NCBI GenBank assembly: GCA_015066345.1
Contig: SVOQ01000018.1
Location: 1-54,328, forward strand
DNA: 54,328 nucleotides
Source: Oscillospiraceae bacterium
GTDB taxonomy: Bacteria; Bacillota; Clostridia; Oscillospirales; Acutalibacteraceae
Direction of reading: 5' to 3'
The notes under the pieces were generated by a model that saw only the letters and a list, made by a program, of their open reading frames with translations, was not told the DNA's origin and searched no databases. Numbering within the stretch: the first letter of the stretch is position 1; every line of letters starts with the position of its first letter. The translations under genes and the position numbers were made by a program. This document shows, piece by piece, positions 8,849 through 17,835 of the stretch.

Positions 8849-9799
8849 ATGGCAAAAATAATTAACTCAAAAGTAAAAAATATTCCCTGGCAGGACAAAC
8901 CCGCAAACTGCAAAGACCCTGTATGGAGATACACGGAAAACCCCATTATCGACCGTACTTTCGTTAAAGATGCAAATAGTATTTTTAACTCTGCAGTTGT
9001 ACCCTACGGTAACGGTTTCGCAGGTGTTTTCAGAATGGATGACGTTACCCGCGAACAGTACCTTGTTACAGGCTTCAGTGACGACGGTATTCATTGGAAT
9101 CTTAATGACGAAAAAATATTCCGTGGTTATGACCCCCGCCTTTGCGAAATTGAGGGCAAATACTACCTTTCATGGGTTTGCCACACTCCCCGCGGTACAT
9201 CAATCGGTATTGCCGCAACAACCGACTTTGAAAGTTGGGACCGTTACGAGGACGCAGTATTACCCGTTTCAAGAAACGGTGTTCTTTTCCCCAGAAAAGT
9301 TAACGGCGAATATATGATTTTCACACGTCCTTGCGATAAGGGACACACACCCTACGGTGATATTTTCCTTAGCCATAGCCCCGACCTTACATACTGGGGT
9401 AAACACCGCTTTGTTATCGGTCCCGAAATGAACTGGGAAATGACAAAGGTTGGTGCAGGTCCCACACCCATTGAAACCGACGAAGGTTGGCTTTGCTTCT
9501 ACCACGGCGTTATAACAAGTTGTAACGGTTTCTCATACAGTATGGGTGCAATGATAGTTGACCGCGACGAACCCTGGAAAGTTCTTCACAGAGCGGACAG
9601 ATATCTTCTTTCACCCCGTGAAACTTACGAATTTGTAGGCGACGTTCCCAACGTTGTATTCCCCTGTGCGGCTCTCGCAGATGAAGACACGGGCAGAATC
9701 GCAATTTATTACGGCGGTGCAGATACGGTTGTAGGTCTCGCGTTCACAACTGTTGAAGAAACAGTAAATTACATAAAGGAACACGATTTAATAACGTAA
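8849..9799 (+). CDS. GH130-family beta-mannoside phosphorylase
   Basis: A five-bladed propeller glycoside phosphorylase predicted to split beta-mannosides with phosphate to give mannose 1-phosphate. Blocks typical of GH130 include NSAVVPYGNGFAGVFR, YDPRLCEIEGKYYLSW, KVGAGPTPIETDEGWL and the late YYGGADTVVGLA. There is no signal peptide, so it acts on imported oligosaccharides. The start is ATG 8849, behind GAGGTG, giving 316 residues; a TTG in frame at 8837 is too close to that site. The subfamily cannot be assigned by eye: mannosyl-glucose, mannobiose and mannosyl-GlcNAc are all possible substrates. It lies eight bases past the M28-like gene. Confidence 0.88.
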   Translation: MAKIINSKVKNIPWQDKPANCKDPVWRYTENPIIDRTFVKDANSIFNSAVVPYGNGFAGVFRMDDVTREQYLVTGFSDDGIHWNLNDEKIFRGYDPRLCEIEGKYYLSWVCHTPRGTSIGIAATTDFESWDRYEDAVLPVSRNGVLFPRKVNGEYMIFTRPCDKGHTPYGDIFLSHSPDLTYWGKHRFVIGPEMNWEMTKVGAGPTPIETDEGWLCFYHGVITSCNGFSYSMGAMIVDRDEPWKVLHRADRYLLSPRETYEFVGDVPNVVFPCAALADEDTGRIAIYYGGADTVVGLAFTTVEETVNYIKEHDLIT

Positions 9800-9800
9800 T

Positions 9801-11186
9801 ATGTCAATTAAAAAATTCATCGGTGATAAAGCCTTTTACAAAATGGTTATGACTGTTGCCGTACCCATAATGATACAGAATTTCATTACGAATTTTGTAA
9901 ATATGCTCGACAATCTTATGATTGGACGTTTAGGTACGGAGCAGATGTCAGGTGTATCAATCGTAAACCAGCTTATATTTATTTTCGGTCTTGCGGTTTT
10001 CGGTGCACTGAGTGGTGCGGGTATTTTTACCGCCCAGTTTTACGGAAAAAATGACAACGAGGGTATTCGCCATACTATAAGATATAAAGTAATAATAACT
10101 CTTTTGATTCTTGTCGTTGCAACGGTAGTTTTCTTGGTATTTGACGACCAGCTTATAAACTTATTCTTACACGAAAGCGACTCAAACGGTGATATTGAAC
10201 TTACCCTTTCTTACGCAAAACAATATCTGAGAATTATGGTTGTAGGGGCTCTTCCCTTCTGTGTAACTCAAATTTTCTCAAGCACTTTGCGTGAAACGGG
10301 CGAAACAATAGTACCTATGATTGCGGGTGTTTTCGCAGTTATTACTAACTGTTGCTTTAATGCTCTTCTCATATTCGGTCTTTTAGGTTTCCCCGCCTTA
10401 GGCGTTGAAGGAGCCGCAATTGCCACAACCGTATCCCGATTTGTGGAGTGCAGTATTGTTCTTGTCTACGTTATAATCAAGCGTGGTAAATTTCCCTACT
10501 TCAAAGGTGTTTTCAAAAGCTTCCGTATTCCCCGAAAGACTTTTAAAGATATTACAATTAAGGGTATGCCCCTTTTATTCAACGAGTTTTTCTGGTCCTT
10601 GGGTATGTCACTTTTAAGCGTGGCATACAGTTTACACGGCATTGATGTAGTTGCAGGTTACAGTATTTCATCCACTGTTATGAATCTTGCCAATATTGCG
10701 TTTATATCCCTCGGTAGCAGTATCGGTATTATAATAGGTAAACAATTAGGTGCTAATCAGTTTGAAAAAGCCTATGACACAGACCGTAAACTTATTACCT
10801 TCTCAGTTTTAATAAGCCTTTTCATTGGTGTTACGGTATTCTTTATAGGTGATAAAATCCCGATGCTTTATAATGTAAGTGACGAGGCAAAAGAATTTGC
10901 GTCATACTTCATTAAAGTGTGTGCTTGTTTTATCCCCGTACACGCATTCGCAAACGCCGCATATTTTACCATACGGAGTGGCGGTAAAACCCTTATAACA
11001 TTCCTTATGGACAGTGTGTTTATAATGGGCGTTAATGTACCCATTGCATTCGCTCTTTATTATATTGCGGATGTACCCATATGGTTTTCATTCCCCATTA
11101 TTCAAGCCATCGACATTATAAAGGTTATAGTCGGTATGCTTTTGGTTAAAAAGAAAGTATGGTTAAATAATATTGTTTCACAATAA
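9801..11186 (+). CDS. MATE-family multidrug/organic cation exporter
   Basis: A 461-residue polytopic membrane protein with about twelve predicted helices. The N-terminal stretch VPIMIQNFITNFVNMLDNLM and the mid-protein GMPLLFNEFFW repeat are typical of the two-fold MATE bundle. Members use Na+ or H+ gradients to export cationic compounds. It is the last gene of the plus-strand run from smsC and starts one base after the GH130 stop codon without a clear ribosome binding site, so it probably depends on coupled translation. A strong terminator follows directly. The substrate cannot be told from sequence. Confidence 0.92.
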   Translation: MSIKKFIGDKAFYKMVMTVAVPIMIQNFITNFVNMLDNLMIGRLGTEQMSGVSIVNQLIFIFGLAVFGALSGAGIFTAQFYGKNDNEGIRHTIRYKVIITLLILVVATVVFLVFDDQLINLFLHESDSNGDIELTLSYAKQYLRIMVVGALPFCVTQIFSSTLRETGETIVPMIAGVFAVITNCCFNALLIFGLLGFPALGVEGAAIATTVSRFVECSIVLVYVIIKRGKFPYFKGVFKSFRIPRKTFKDITIKGMPLLFNEFFWSLGMSLLSVAYSLHGIDVVAGYSISSTVMNLANIAFISLGSSIGIIIGKQLGANQFEKAYDTDRKLITFSVLISLFIGVTVFFIGDKIPMLYNVSDEAKEFASYFIKVCACFIPVHAFANAAYFTIRSGGKTLITFLMDSVFIMGVNVPIAFALYYIADVPIWFSFPIIQAIDIIKVIVGMLLVKKKVWLNNIVSQ

Positions 11187-11194
11187 AGCAAAGC

Positions 11195-11223
11195 CTCGGA
11201 CTCACCAAGAGTCCGAGTTTTTT
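11195..11223 (+). terminator. Terminator of the smsC-to-MATE operon
   Basis: A perfect 9-bp stem, CTCGGACTC (11195-11203) with GAGTCCGAG (11209-11217), and a five-base loop, followed by TTTTTT. It is the first terminator after 4494, so the six plus-strand genes are probably one transcript. Confidence 0.95.
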
Positions 11224-11233
11224 GTTTAATTTC

Positions 11234-11274
11234 AAATGACAAACCCCTGACCTTCGGTCAGGGGTGTTCTGCAC
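11234..11274. repeat. 41-bp hairpin repeat, copy 1
   Basis: This 41-base segment recurs identically at 11348-11388, 114 bases away. Each copy centres on the hairpin CCCCTGAC-CTTCG-GTCAGGGG flanked by GACAAA and TGTTCTGCAC. Copy 1 is beyond the hup terminator and could be a duplicated backup terminator. Confidence 0.8.
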
Positions 11275-11347
11275 TTCTTCTTAATTTTGTTGCAGATGGC
11301 TTTTTCTTTACCCCGAAGCTGTATAAAAATACTGCGAGTGGGTAAAA

Positions 11348-11388
11348 AAATGACAAACCCCTGACCTTCGGTCAGGGGTGTTCTGCAC
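11348..11388 (-). terminator. 41-bp hairpin repeat, copy 2; probable hup terminator
   Basis: Identical to 11234-11274. On the minus strand the 8-bp GC-rich stem is followed by TTTGTCATTTTTTT, nine bases beyond the hup stop codon, so it can act as the terminator for the hup end of the minus-strand run. Confidence 0.7.
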
Positions 11389-11397
11389 AAAATTAAA

Positions 11398-11667
11398 TTA
11401 TTTAACTGCGTCTTTAAGAGCTGCGCCTGCCTTGAAAGCGGGAACTTTAGAAGCAGCGATTTTGATTGTTTCGCCGGTCTTGGGGTTACGGCCTTCTTTA
11501 GCTGCTCTTTCGCGTACTTCGAAAGTACCGAAACCGATAAGCTGAACTTTTTCGCCGTTAGCAAGAGCACCTTTGATGCCGTCTAAAACTGCTGCTACTG
11601 CCTTATCTGCATCTTTCTTTGAAAAACCTGCAGCTGCTACTGCATTTACAAGATCTGTTTTGTTCAT
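11398..11667 (-). CDS. hup: HU-family nucleoid DNA-binding protein
   Basis: An 89-residue histone-like protein that forms dimers and bends DNA. The sequence starts [20 protein letters not shown], has the beta-arm region [18 protein letters not shown] and the conserved GETIKI, as in bacterial HU. GGAGG stands eight bases before the ATG. It follows mazG by about 60 bases and is followed by a hairpin terminator. Codon use is biased to a few codons (GCT, AAA, GCA), as expected for an abundant protein. Confidence 0.97.
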   Translation of the reverse strand: MNKTDLVNAVAAAGFSKKDADKAVAAVLDGIKGALANGEKVQLIGFGTFEVRERAAKEGRNPKTGETIKIAASKVPAFKAGAALKDAVK

Positions 11668-11728
11668 TTTAAAAATCCTCCAAAATTTTGTTTTCTATTT
11701 TTTAATCGTAAACACGATTTTTATAGAC

Positions 11729-12529
11729 TTATTTTTGTTTCTTTGCTTCTTCCCAAAGTTCGTCAAGAGTTTCTAAAGAAGCGGTTTTCATATCAATGCC
11801 TTTTTCTTTAGCAAGGCTTTCTGTAATTGTGAAACGTACCATAAATTTCTTTGTGGCTTTATCGAGAGCGGTTTCTGCCTCGCAATCACAAAAACGAGCA
11901 ACATTTACTGCCGAGAAAAGCAAATCGCCCAATTCATCCTCAACGGCATTTTTATCACCTTTGGCAAGGGCTTCTTTAAGTTCCTTGGTTTCCTCATCAA
12001 TTTTAAGGAAAGCACCCTCTGCATCGTTCCAATCGAAACCGGCTTTTTTAGCCTTTTCCTGAACTTTCTGGGCTTTCATAAGTGCGGGATAAACGGCGGG
12101 AATCGCCGCCATAGCCTCACTCTGGGTGCGTTGTTTTTTGGTCTGACGTTTAATATCGTCCCAATTCTTAAGAACCTCGCCCGTGGATGAAACGGAAATA
12201 TCACCGAAAACATGGGGATGTCTTATAATAAGTTTCTGACAAATATCGTTAGCAACGTCATCAATAGTAAACCAACCGTCGGTACGCGCCATATCCGAAT
12301 GCATAAGCACCTGTAAAAGCACGTCACCTAACTCCTCTTGCATAAGGTCTTTGTTGTTGGTGTCTATTGCTTCGATAACCTCGTAAGTTTCCTCAAGGAA
12401 GTTCTCACGGATGCTTTGGTGCGTCTGCTCCATATCCCAGGGACAACCGCCCGGTTCACGAAGAATACGCACAATTTCTACTAAATCATCGAACTTATAT
12501 TTGTCTTTAAAACTGAAATTAACTGCCAT
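11729..12529 (-). CDS. mazG: Nucleoside triphosphate pyrophosphohydrolase
   Basis: MazG hydrolyses (d)NTPs to monophosphates and pyrophosphate and may clean up damaged nucleotides. The first MazG domain has CPWDMEQTHQSIRENFLEE and EELGDVLLQVLMHSDMA; a second, repeated domain has EDELGDLLFSAVNVARF. The 266-residue, two-domain form matches the housekeeping MazG. It sits 17 bases after the SpoVB-like gene in the minus-strand run; the mazG-hup order, near a SpoVB-like gene, is seen in Firmicutes such as Bacillus. Confidence 0.96.
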   Translation of the reverse strand: MAVNFSFKDKYKFDDLVEIVRILREPGGCPWDMEQTHQSIRENFLEETYEVIEAIDTNNKDLMQEELGDVLLQVLMHSDMARTDGWFTIDDVANDICQKLIIRHPHVFGDISVSSTGEVLKNWDDIKRQTKKQRTQSEAMAAIPAVYPALMKAQKVQEKAKKAGFDWNDAEGAFLKIDEETKELKEALAKGDKNAVEDELGDLLFSAVNVARFCDCEAETALDKATKKFMVRFTITESLAKEKGIDMKTASLETLDELWEEAKKQK

Positions 12530-12546
12530 ATTTCTTAACCTCTATT

Positions 12547-14334
12547 TTAACCTATAAGCTTATATTTTTCAAGTATTTTTGCTAATTTTTCCCCTTTGGG
12601 GAGCATTAAAATGTCATCTTTTACCAAAGTTTTGGTCAAAAGAGCACAAATTCCATACGCAACAACCGCAATACCTATTGCGAGCAAGCAAGAAATGGAC
12701 TGACCGCTAAGTCTTGAGCCTTCGTTGAAGGTAAGGAAGTGGCTTAATAATTTGAAACTTCCGAAAGCCACACCACCGCAAACAACCGCAGAAATCAAGG
12801 GTTTTACAAATACGGATTTAATATCCAATCTGACGCCTGTTTCCTTACGAAGAACAATATAGTTATAAATAATGCATATCAGGTAGAATGCCGCAGTGCC
12901 GAATACCGCACCTTTAAGGTTTACCTGAGGGATACCTATAAGAATATAGTTAAGACCGATTTTGAAAACGCAACCTAAAAGAAGAGCCTTAACGGGTACA
13001 TCCGCCCTACCGATTGCCTGAAGTATATTTGTAAGAGGAGATGACAGTGCGAGAATTCCCATCATAAGACCGTAAAGGGACAGAATAGGTGCCGCAATTG
13101 CAATACCGTTTGATATATCACCGTCACCACCGTAAAGGATGCCGAGAATGGGCTCTGAAAGAACGAAGAAGCCTGCACCCGCGGGTAATGAAATAAGCAT
13201 TGTAATTCTGAAAACAGTATTAACTGAACTGTTTACTGTTTTATAGTCTTTTTTAGCAATGGCACCCGAAATAACGGGAATTGCACTGACACCCAAGGTC
13301 ATAACAAGTGTAGGAATAAGATTTCTGAAATCGTTTGTCATACCGTAAGCACCGAAAAGGAAGGTGTGAATTTCCTCCAAAGGTGTACCACTTGCGGTAA
13401 TGGGCTCACCGTAAAAACTCATAATGACATCGTAGCCGGTTCCTACTATATCCTCAAGACGGCTTTGAATCATACTTGTGTCAATAAAGTTTGTAATATT
13501 AAGAACCAAAGAACTCATAGCCGTAGGAAGAGCAATTTTAACAAGGTCCTTGAGGGTATCTCTCTTAGGTGATGCCAAAGGAGAATTGACGAGCATATCT
13601 TTACTTATGCCGTCTTTTTTTATCTTGTGACGAAGGAATGTGTATAAAGTTGCCAATGCCGTGCCGAGGGTTACCCCTAAAATTGCACCGGCTGAGGACA
13701 TAGCATAAATAATTGACCTATCCGCCTGAGTTTCAATAACCTGACCGAAAACTGAACCTGTTGCGGCAATCTGAGCGTCCGCATACCATACAACACCGTA
13801 TGAGAGAGCAAGACCGAAAACAAGTTTACCGACGGACTCTATAACCTGGGATATTGCCGTTGGGTACATATTATTAAGACCCTCGTAATAGCCCCTGTAT
13901 GTACTCATAACGCAACAGAAGAATATTGACGGAGCAATAGCCAAAACACTATAAATAGTATTTGGGTTTTTAACTATAAAGTTAGCGTAAGGGTATGATG
14001 CTAAAAGTATAGCACCCGTGCCTAAAACACCTAAGAGTAAAAACAGCGGGAATGTTATTTTTAAAACCTGTTTAACGTCACGGTATTTACCTAAAGCAGT
14101 GTTTTTAGAAACAATTGCGGAAATCGCAACGGGAAGTCCCGCCATTGAAATGCCGTAAACCGCCGTATAAATACTGTAAGCCGAATCATAATAACCTGAG
14201 CCTAAAACACCTATAACATTACGAAGGGGTATTTTATAAACCGCACCGATTACTTTAACAATGGCAGTGGCAATAACAAGGACCATGGCACCGCCTAAAA
14301 TATTTTGTTTTTTGCTTGAAGATTTTTCAGACAT
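12547..14334 (-). CDS. SpoVB/MurJ-like polysaccharide flippase
   Basis: A 595-residue polytopic membrane protein of the MVF/PST (MOP) superfamily. It has about 14 hydrophobic segments; the N-terminal stretch GAMVLVIATAIVKVIGAVYK and the block GLPVAISAIVSKNTA are typical of the SpoVB/YtgP group, which moves lipid-linked wall or cortex precursors across the membrane. ATG 14334 is chosen because AAGGAG lies seven bases upstream and begins just after the preceding stop codon; an in-frame ATG at 14352 overlaps that gene. Its place before mazG and hup matches the spoVB-mazG order of Bacillus. Whether it serves sporulation or vegetative wall synthesis cannot be told here. Confidence 0.85.
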   Translation of the reverse strand: MSEKSSSKKQNILGGAMVLVIATAIVKVIGAVYKIPLRNVIGVLGSGYYDSAYSIYTAVYGISMAGLPVAISAIVSKNTALGKYRDVKQVLKITFPLFLLLGVLGTGAILLASYPYANFIVKNPNTIYSVLAIAPSIFFCCVMSTYRGYYEGLNNMYPTAISQVIESVGKLVFGLALSYGVVWYADAQIAATGSVFGQVIETQADRSIIYAMSSAGAILGVTLGTALATLYTFLRHKIKKDGISKDMLVNSPLASPKRDTLKDLVKIALPTAMSSLVLNITNFIDTSMIQSRLEDIVGTGYDVIMSFYGEPITASGTPLEEIHTFLFGAYGMTNDFRNLIPTLVMTLGVSAIPVISGAIAKKDYKTVNSSVNTVFRITMLISLPAGAGFFVLSEPILGILYGGDGDISNGIAIAAPILSLYGLMMGILALSSPLTNILQAIGRADVPVKALLLGCVFKIGLNYILIGIPQVNLKGAVFGTAAFYLICIIYNYIVLRKETGVRLDIKSVFVKPLISAVVCGGVAFGSFKLLSHFLTFNEGSRLSGQSISCLLAIGIAVVAYGICALLTKTLVKDDILMLPKGEKLAKILEKYKLIG

Positions 14335-14338
14335 TTTC

Positions 14339-15268
14339 TTACTCCTTTGCACCTATAAATTCTCTTAAAAGGGAGTCATCGGGGACTCCGTCGGAATTTA
14401 TAGAAGGGAATTTTTCAAGACTTCTTATAAGCCTTTGGGACTCTTTATAAAACTCCGAGGTTTTCGGAAGTTCACTGAGCAAATTTATTGCCGTGTCCTT
14501 AAGAACACAGGTTTCATATAAATGAATGGTATTAAGTCTTATATCCGCGTTGTTTTTAAACGGGAAAAGATAGGTATCTTCACCGTATCTTACGGTAATC
14601 CACATTTTGTAAGAACGCTCAACGGAATTACCTCGGAATTTGTAATCCCTTACCATTCGGCGGACAAAACGCATATTACGTTTATTTAAGACTATATTAC
14701 CCTGCTCATCATATATACGTGACGAAATATTTATATAGATTTTCAAAAGTCTTTCGTTGGGTAAATGGTCGGTTATTTTAGGATTAAGTGCGTGAAGCCC
14801 CTCTACAATAATAACGTCACCCTCGGATATTTTAATATGCCGATATTCTTTTTTTCGTTTACCCTGAAGAAAATCAAATTCGGGAAGATAAGTTTCGTTA
14901 GTTTTAAGAAGCTCACCCATTGTCTTTTGAAAGCACTCTATATCAAGTGCATCCACGGTTTCAAAATCGGGTGTACCGTCGGGAAAACGGGGCGCATCGC
15001 AATTATCCACGTAATAATCGTCAAGGGAAACCGTTAGGCTATTTATACCTAAACTGTAAAGATGCTCCCTTAATTTTTTAGCGGATGTAGTTTTACCTGC
15101 GGAGCTGGGACCCGCAATCATTACAATCTCGGTTCTTCCGCTTTGGGCTATTTCAAGAGCAATTTGTTTAATTTTATTATTATACCTGTTTTCACACTGA
15201 GATATAAATTTGTCGGGCTGAGTTGCCGCGGCTCTTATATATTCAACAGTGTTGTTCTTATTAGCCAT
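14339..15268 (-). CDS. Uridine kinase-like P-loop kinase
   Basis: A cytosolic nucleoside-kinase-fold protein. The P-loop is IAGPSSAGKTTSAKKL and further blocks are VSLDDYYVDN, FDFLQGKRKK and IIVEGLHALN, all as in the uridine kinase/phosphoribulokinase family. In many Clostridia this protein carries an N-terminal TGS-like domain; here it is only about 309 residues and begins nearly at the kinase domain. The start is ATG 15268, behind AAGGTGG. It lies between hemZ (16 bases) and the SpoVB-like gene (4 bases). The substrate is uncertain: uridine/cytidine is the default, but the family is broader. Confidence 0.8.
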   Translation of the reverse strand: MANKNNTVEYIRAAATQPDKFISQCENRYNNKIKQIALEIAQSGRTEIVMIAGPSSAGKTTSAKKLREHLYSLGINSLTVSLDDYYVDNCDAPRFPDGTPDFETVDALDIECFQKTMGELLKTNETYLPEFDFLQGKRKKEYRHIKISEGDVIIVEGLHALNPKITDHLPNERLLKIYINISSRIYDEQGNIVLNKRNMRFVRRMVRDYKFRGNSVERSYKMWITVRYGEDTYLFPFKNNADIRLNTIHLYETCVLKDTAINLLSELPKTSEFYKESQRLIRSLEKFPSINSDGVPDDSLLREFIGAKE

Positions 15269-15284
15269 ACACACCCACCTTTCT

Positions 15285-16751
15285 TTATTGGTAGTCTTTA
15301 AAAAATGTTGATATTCTTTCTTTTTTCTCTAAAAGTTCAGAAAATCTTGATATGTATTCGAATGGGAATTTATAGTTAAAAATCCTTTCGATTTTTTCAA
15401 TTCCCGGTGAAAGTAATTTTGTAACACTACCTGCACCCACTGAAAGTATATGCTCATATTCTTCCATCATAAGAACATTATATTTACATTCTTTTTGTTC
15501 TTTGCACCAACCAACGTTTTCGAAATTACCCAAAGCCTTACTTTGTCGGTACATATAATAGGGATGATACCCGCTTTCAACCAAGGCTTTCTTAGCGTAA
15601 TCGAGCATTTTTGAAACATCTTTTTCAGTTACGCAGTCGCTTTCATTCCGGGTAACTATTGTTGATGAACGTTTAAGAGCGAGAGTATGAACGGTAATAT
15701 TCTCCGCCCCTAAAGAAATGGCTTTATCCACACTGTTTTTAAAACTCTCGAAAGTATCGGTAGGCAAACCCGCAATTAAATCCATATTGATGCAATCAAA
15801 ACCGATTTTACGGGCTGAATTATATTTTTCTATTGTAAGCTCCGCAGAGTGTTTTCTGCCGATAGCCTCAAGAACAGAATTTGAAAAAGTCTGGGGATTA
15901 ATACTTATTCTTCCCACATTATGTTTTTTGAGAACATATAATTTCTCGTCGGTTATTGTATCGGGTCTTCCCGCTTCAACGGTATACTCGGTACAATTAC
16001 TCAAATCAAAATTATCTTCAATAGCCGTTAAAACTCTGTTCAAATCCTCTGCCGAAAGGGTTGTTGGCGTACCGCCACCCCAATATACGCTTGTTAATTT
16101 AAGTCCGTTTTCTTTTGCCTTTTCGCCTGTGAAAACTATTTCATCACAAAGTTTATTAACATATTCGGGCATTAATTTTTTAGCGGAGTCCGTACCGATT
16201 GAGTGAGAAACAAATGAACAATAACTGCATCTCGTAGGGCAAAAGGGAATACTCACATAAAGGCTGAATGATTTTTCATCAATTTCCTTTATAATTTCAA
16301 TTTCCGCTTTTGCAACACTAAGGGCAAGTTCAGTTTTTTCGGGTGAAGCAAAGAAATGATTTATAAAATAATTCTTTGCGGTTTCCTCGTCGGTTTCGAG
16401 CATTTTGTTCATTATGAGTTTGGAGGGCCTTACCCCTGTAAGCATTCCCCATTCCGGGGCAAAACCACAAAGTTTTTTCAATAAAGGATAAGCCAATGAC
16501 AAAAGCTCGTATTCCTCGTCAGTAACATTCTCTGATTTAATGACTTTTTCATCAGAAACGGTTTCTCCGTTATATGAAAAAGAAGATTTAAATATTACTG
16601 TTTCATCATTATTTATTATTTCAGTATAAAAATAATTCCCCGAATCCTCAGTAAAATCTCTTAAAACCGTATTCTTTTCTAAAGGAAAAAACAAAAACAG
16701 GAGTTTTTCCGTTTCGTATAAATAGTTATGTGATATACAATATAAATTCAT
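15285..16751 (-). CDS. hemZ: HemZ-type coproporphyrinogen III oxidase-like radical SAM protein
   Basis: A radical SAM enzyme of the HemN superfamily. The FeS motif is Cys171-x3-Cys175-x2-Cys178 in IPFCPTRCSYCSF, followed by YWGGGTPTTLSAEDL and the SAM-binding TVEAGRPDTI. About 160 residues precede the radical SAM domain, as in Bacillus HemZ. In B. subtilis HemZ is linked to anaerobic coproporphyrinogen oxidation, but many Clostridia with hemZ lack heme synthesis, so the true reaction may differ. It overlaps the MBL hydrolase gene by four bases (ATGA-type coupling). Confidence 0.9.
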   Translation of the reverse strand: MNLYCISHNYLYETEKLLFLFFPLEKNTVLRDFTEDSGNYFYTEIINNDETVIFKSSFSYNGETVSDEKVIKSENVTDEEYELLSLAYPLLKKLCGFAPEWGMLTGVRPSKLIMNKMLETDEETAKNYFINHFFASPEKTELALSVAKAEIEIIKEIDEKSFSLYVSIPFCPTRCSYCSFVSHSIGTDSAKKLMPEYVNKLCDEIVFTGEKAKENGLKLTSVYWGGGTPTTLSAEDLNRVLTAIEDNFDLSNCTEYTVEAGRPDTITDEKLYVLKKHNVGRISINPQTFSNSVLEAIGRKHSAELTIEKYNSARKIGFDCINMDLIAGLPTDTFESFKNSVDKAISLGAENITVHTLALKRSSTIVTRNESDCVTEKDVSKMLDYAKKALVESGYHPYYMYRQSKALGNFENVGWCKEQKECKYNVLMMEEYEHILSVGAGSVTKLLSPGIEKIERIFNYKFPFEYISRFSELLEKKERISTFFKDYQ

Positions 16752-17377
16752 CTTAAATACATATTATATTCTGTTTCGTGTTTTACTGTTGTAGCCTCCC
16801 CGTGACCGCTGTATATAACTACATCCTCGGGAAGTTTTTTTATTTTTTGTAATGTGTTAAAAAGCACTGCCATACTGCCGCCGTGAAAATCCGTACGACC
16901 CACACTGCCTTTAAAAATCGTATCACCCGTAAAGATAATCTTCTGGTCTTTGGAGTAATACATAACGCCACCCTCCGTATGACCGGGTGCGTTTAATATT
17001 TCAAAACCAATATCACCGATATTTATTTTATCGCAGTTTTTTAAAACCTTATCGGCAACACATGGGTAAAAAGGAGCACCGAAAAGTGATGCAAGACTTA
17101 AAAAGCCGTCCCCAAGTGCACCACTGTCTTTTTCACCGATTAAAACTTCACTATCGGGGTATTTCTCTTTTAATCTGCCAACACCCTGAACGTGGTCAAA
17201 ATGACCGTGAGTACAAAGAATATATTTCAATTCTTTCATACCCGATTCGTCAATTGCCTTTAAAAGCGCGGGAGTGAAATCACCCGGGTCTATTACCCCG
17301 CCCACTTTGGTTTTCTCGTCGCAGATTATATAGCAGTTGGCACTTACAGGACCTAAAACAAGGGTCTTAATATACAT
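16748..17377 (-). CDS. Glyoxalase II-like MBL-fold hydrolase
   Basis: A 209-residue metallo-beta-lactamase-fold hydrolase. The metal motif is THGHFDHVQG, with later ligands in APGHTEGG, FTGDTIF and YSGHGEATT, all present, so it should be an active two-metal thioester or ester hydrolase. The family is often named hydroxyacylglutathione hydrolase, but Clostridia usually lack glutathione, so the substrate is unknown. It is two bases past dtd and overlaps hemZ by four bases. The rel-dtd-MBL-hemZ order is conserved in Clostridia. Confidence 0.92.
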   Translation of the reverse strand: MYIKTLVLGPVSANCYIICDEKTKVGGVIDPGDFTPALLKAIDESGMKELKYILCTHGHFDHVQGVGRLKEKYPDSEVLIGEKDSGALGDGFLSLASLFGAPFYPCVADKVLKNCDKINIGDIGFEILNAPGHTEGGVMYYSKDQKIIFTGDTIFKGSVGRTDFHGGSMAVLFNTLQKIKKLPEDVVIYSGHGEATTVKHETEYNMYLR

Positions 17378-17379
17378 TT

Positions 17380-17835
17380 TTAAACACTCCAGATATCCGT
17401 ATCAAAGCAAATTGTAACAGGACCATCGTTAATAAGTTCTACTTTCATATCCGCTCCGAAAATACCTTTTTCAACTCGCTTAACGCCGTATTCTAAAAGT
17501 TTCTGACAGTATAATTCGTACAATTCATTTGCACGTACAGGTTCTTCACCGGGAGTAAAGGATGGTCTGTTGCCTTTTTTACAATCGGCACAAAGGGTAA
17601 ACTGGGAAATGGCAAGAATATCACCATCCACATCAAGGACGGATAAATTCATTTTACCTGCGTCATCTTCAAAAACACGTAATGATGCAGTTTTTTTAGC
17701 CAATAAATCCGCGTGTTTTTCCGTGTCACCCTTAGCAACACCTACGAGTATCATATACCCTTTACCCGAAGAGCCTACAACTTCACCGTCAACGCTTACG
17801 GAACTTTTTAAAACTCGTTGTATTACTGCTTTCAT
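17380..17835 (-). CDS. dtd: D-aminoacyl-tRNA deacylase
   Basis: Dtd removes D-amino acids (and glycine) wrongly attached to tRNA. The protein begins MKAVIQRVLKSSVSVDGEVV, has the active-site SQFTLCADCKKGNRPSF and ends with the second signature GPVTICFDT, which corresponds to the GPVT motif. Its 151 residues match the family. It overlaps the end of rel by four bases, which indicates coupled translation in the stress-response operon. Confidence 0.97.
   Translation of the reverse strand: MKAVIQRVLKSSVSVDGEVVGSSGKGYMILVGVAKGDTEKHADLLAKKTASLRVFEDDAGKMNLSVLDVDGDILAISQFTLCADCKKGNRPSFTPGEEPVRANELYELYCQKLLEYGVKRVEKGIFGADMKVELINDGPVTICFDTDIWSV

Noticed and set aside
11232-11570. Minus-strand open frame through the two 41-bp repeats
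   Set aside because: It overlaps hup in another frame and repeats the same peptide through the hairpins; it is a by-product of the duplication.
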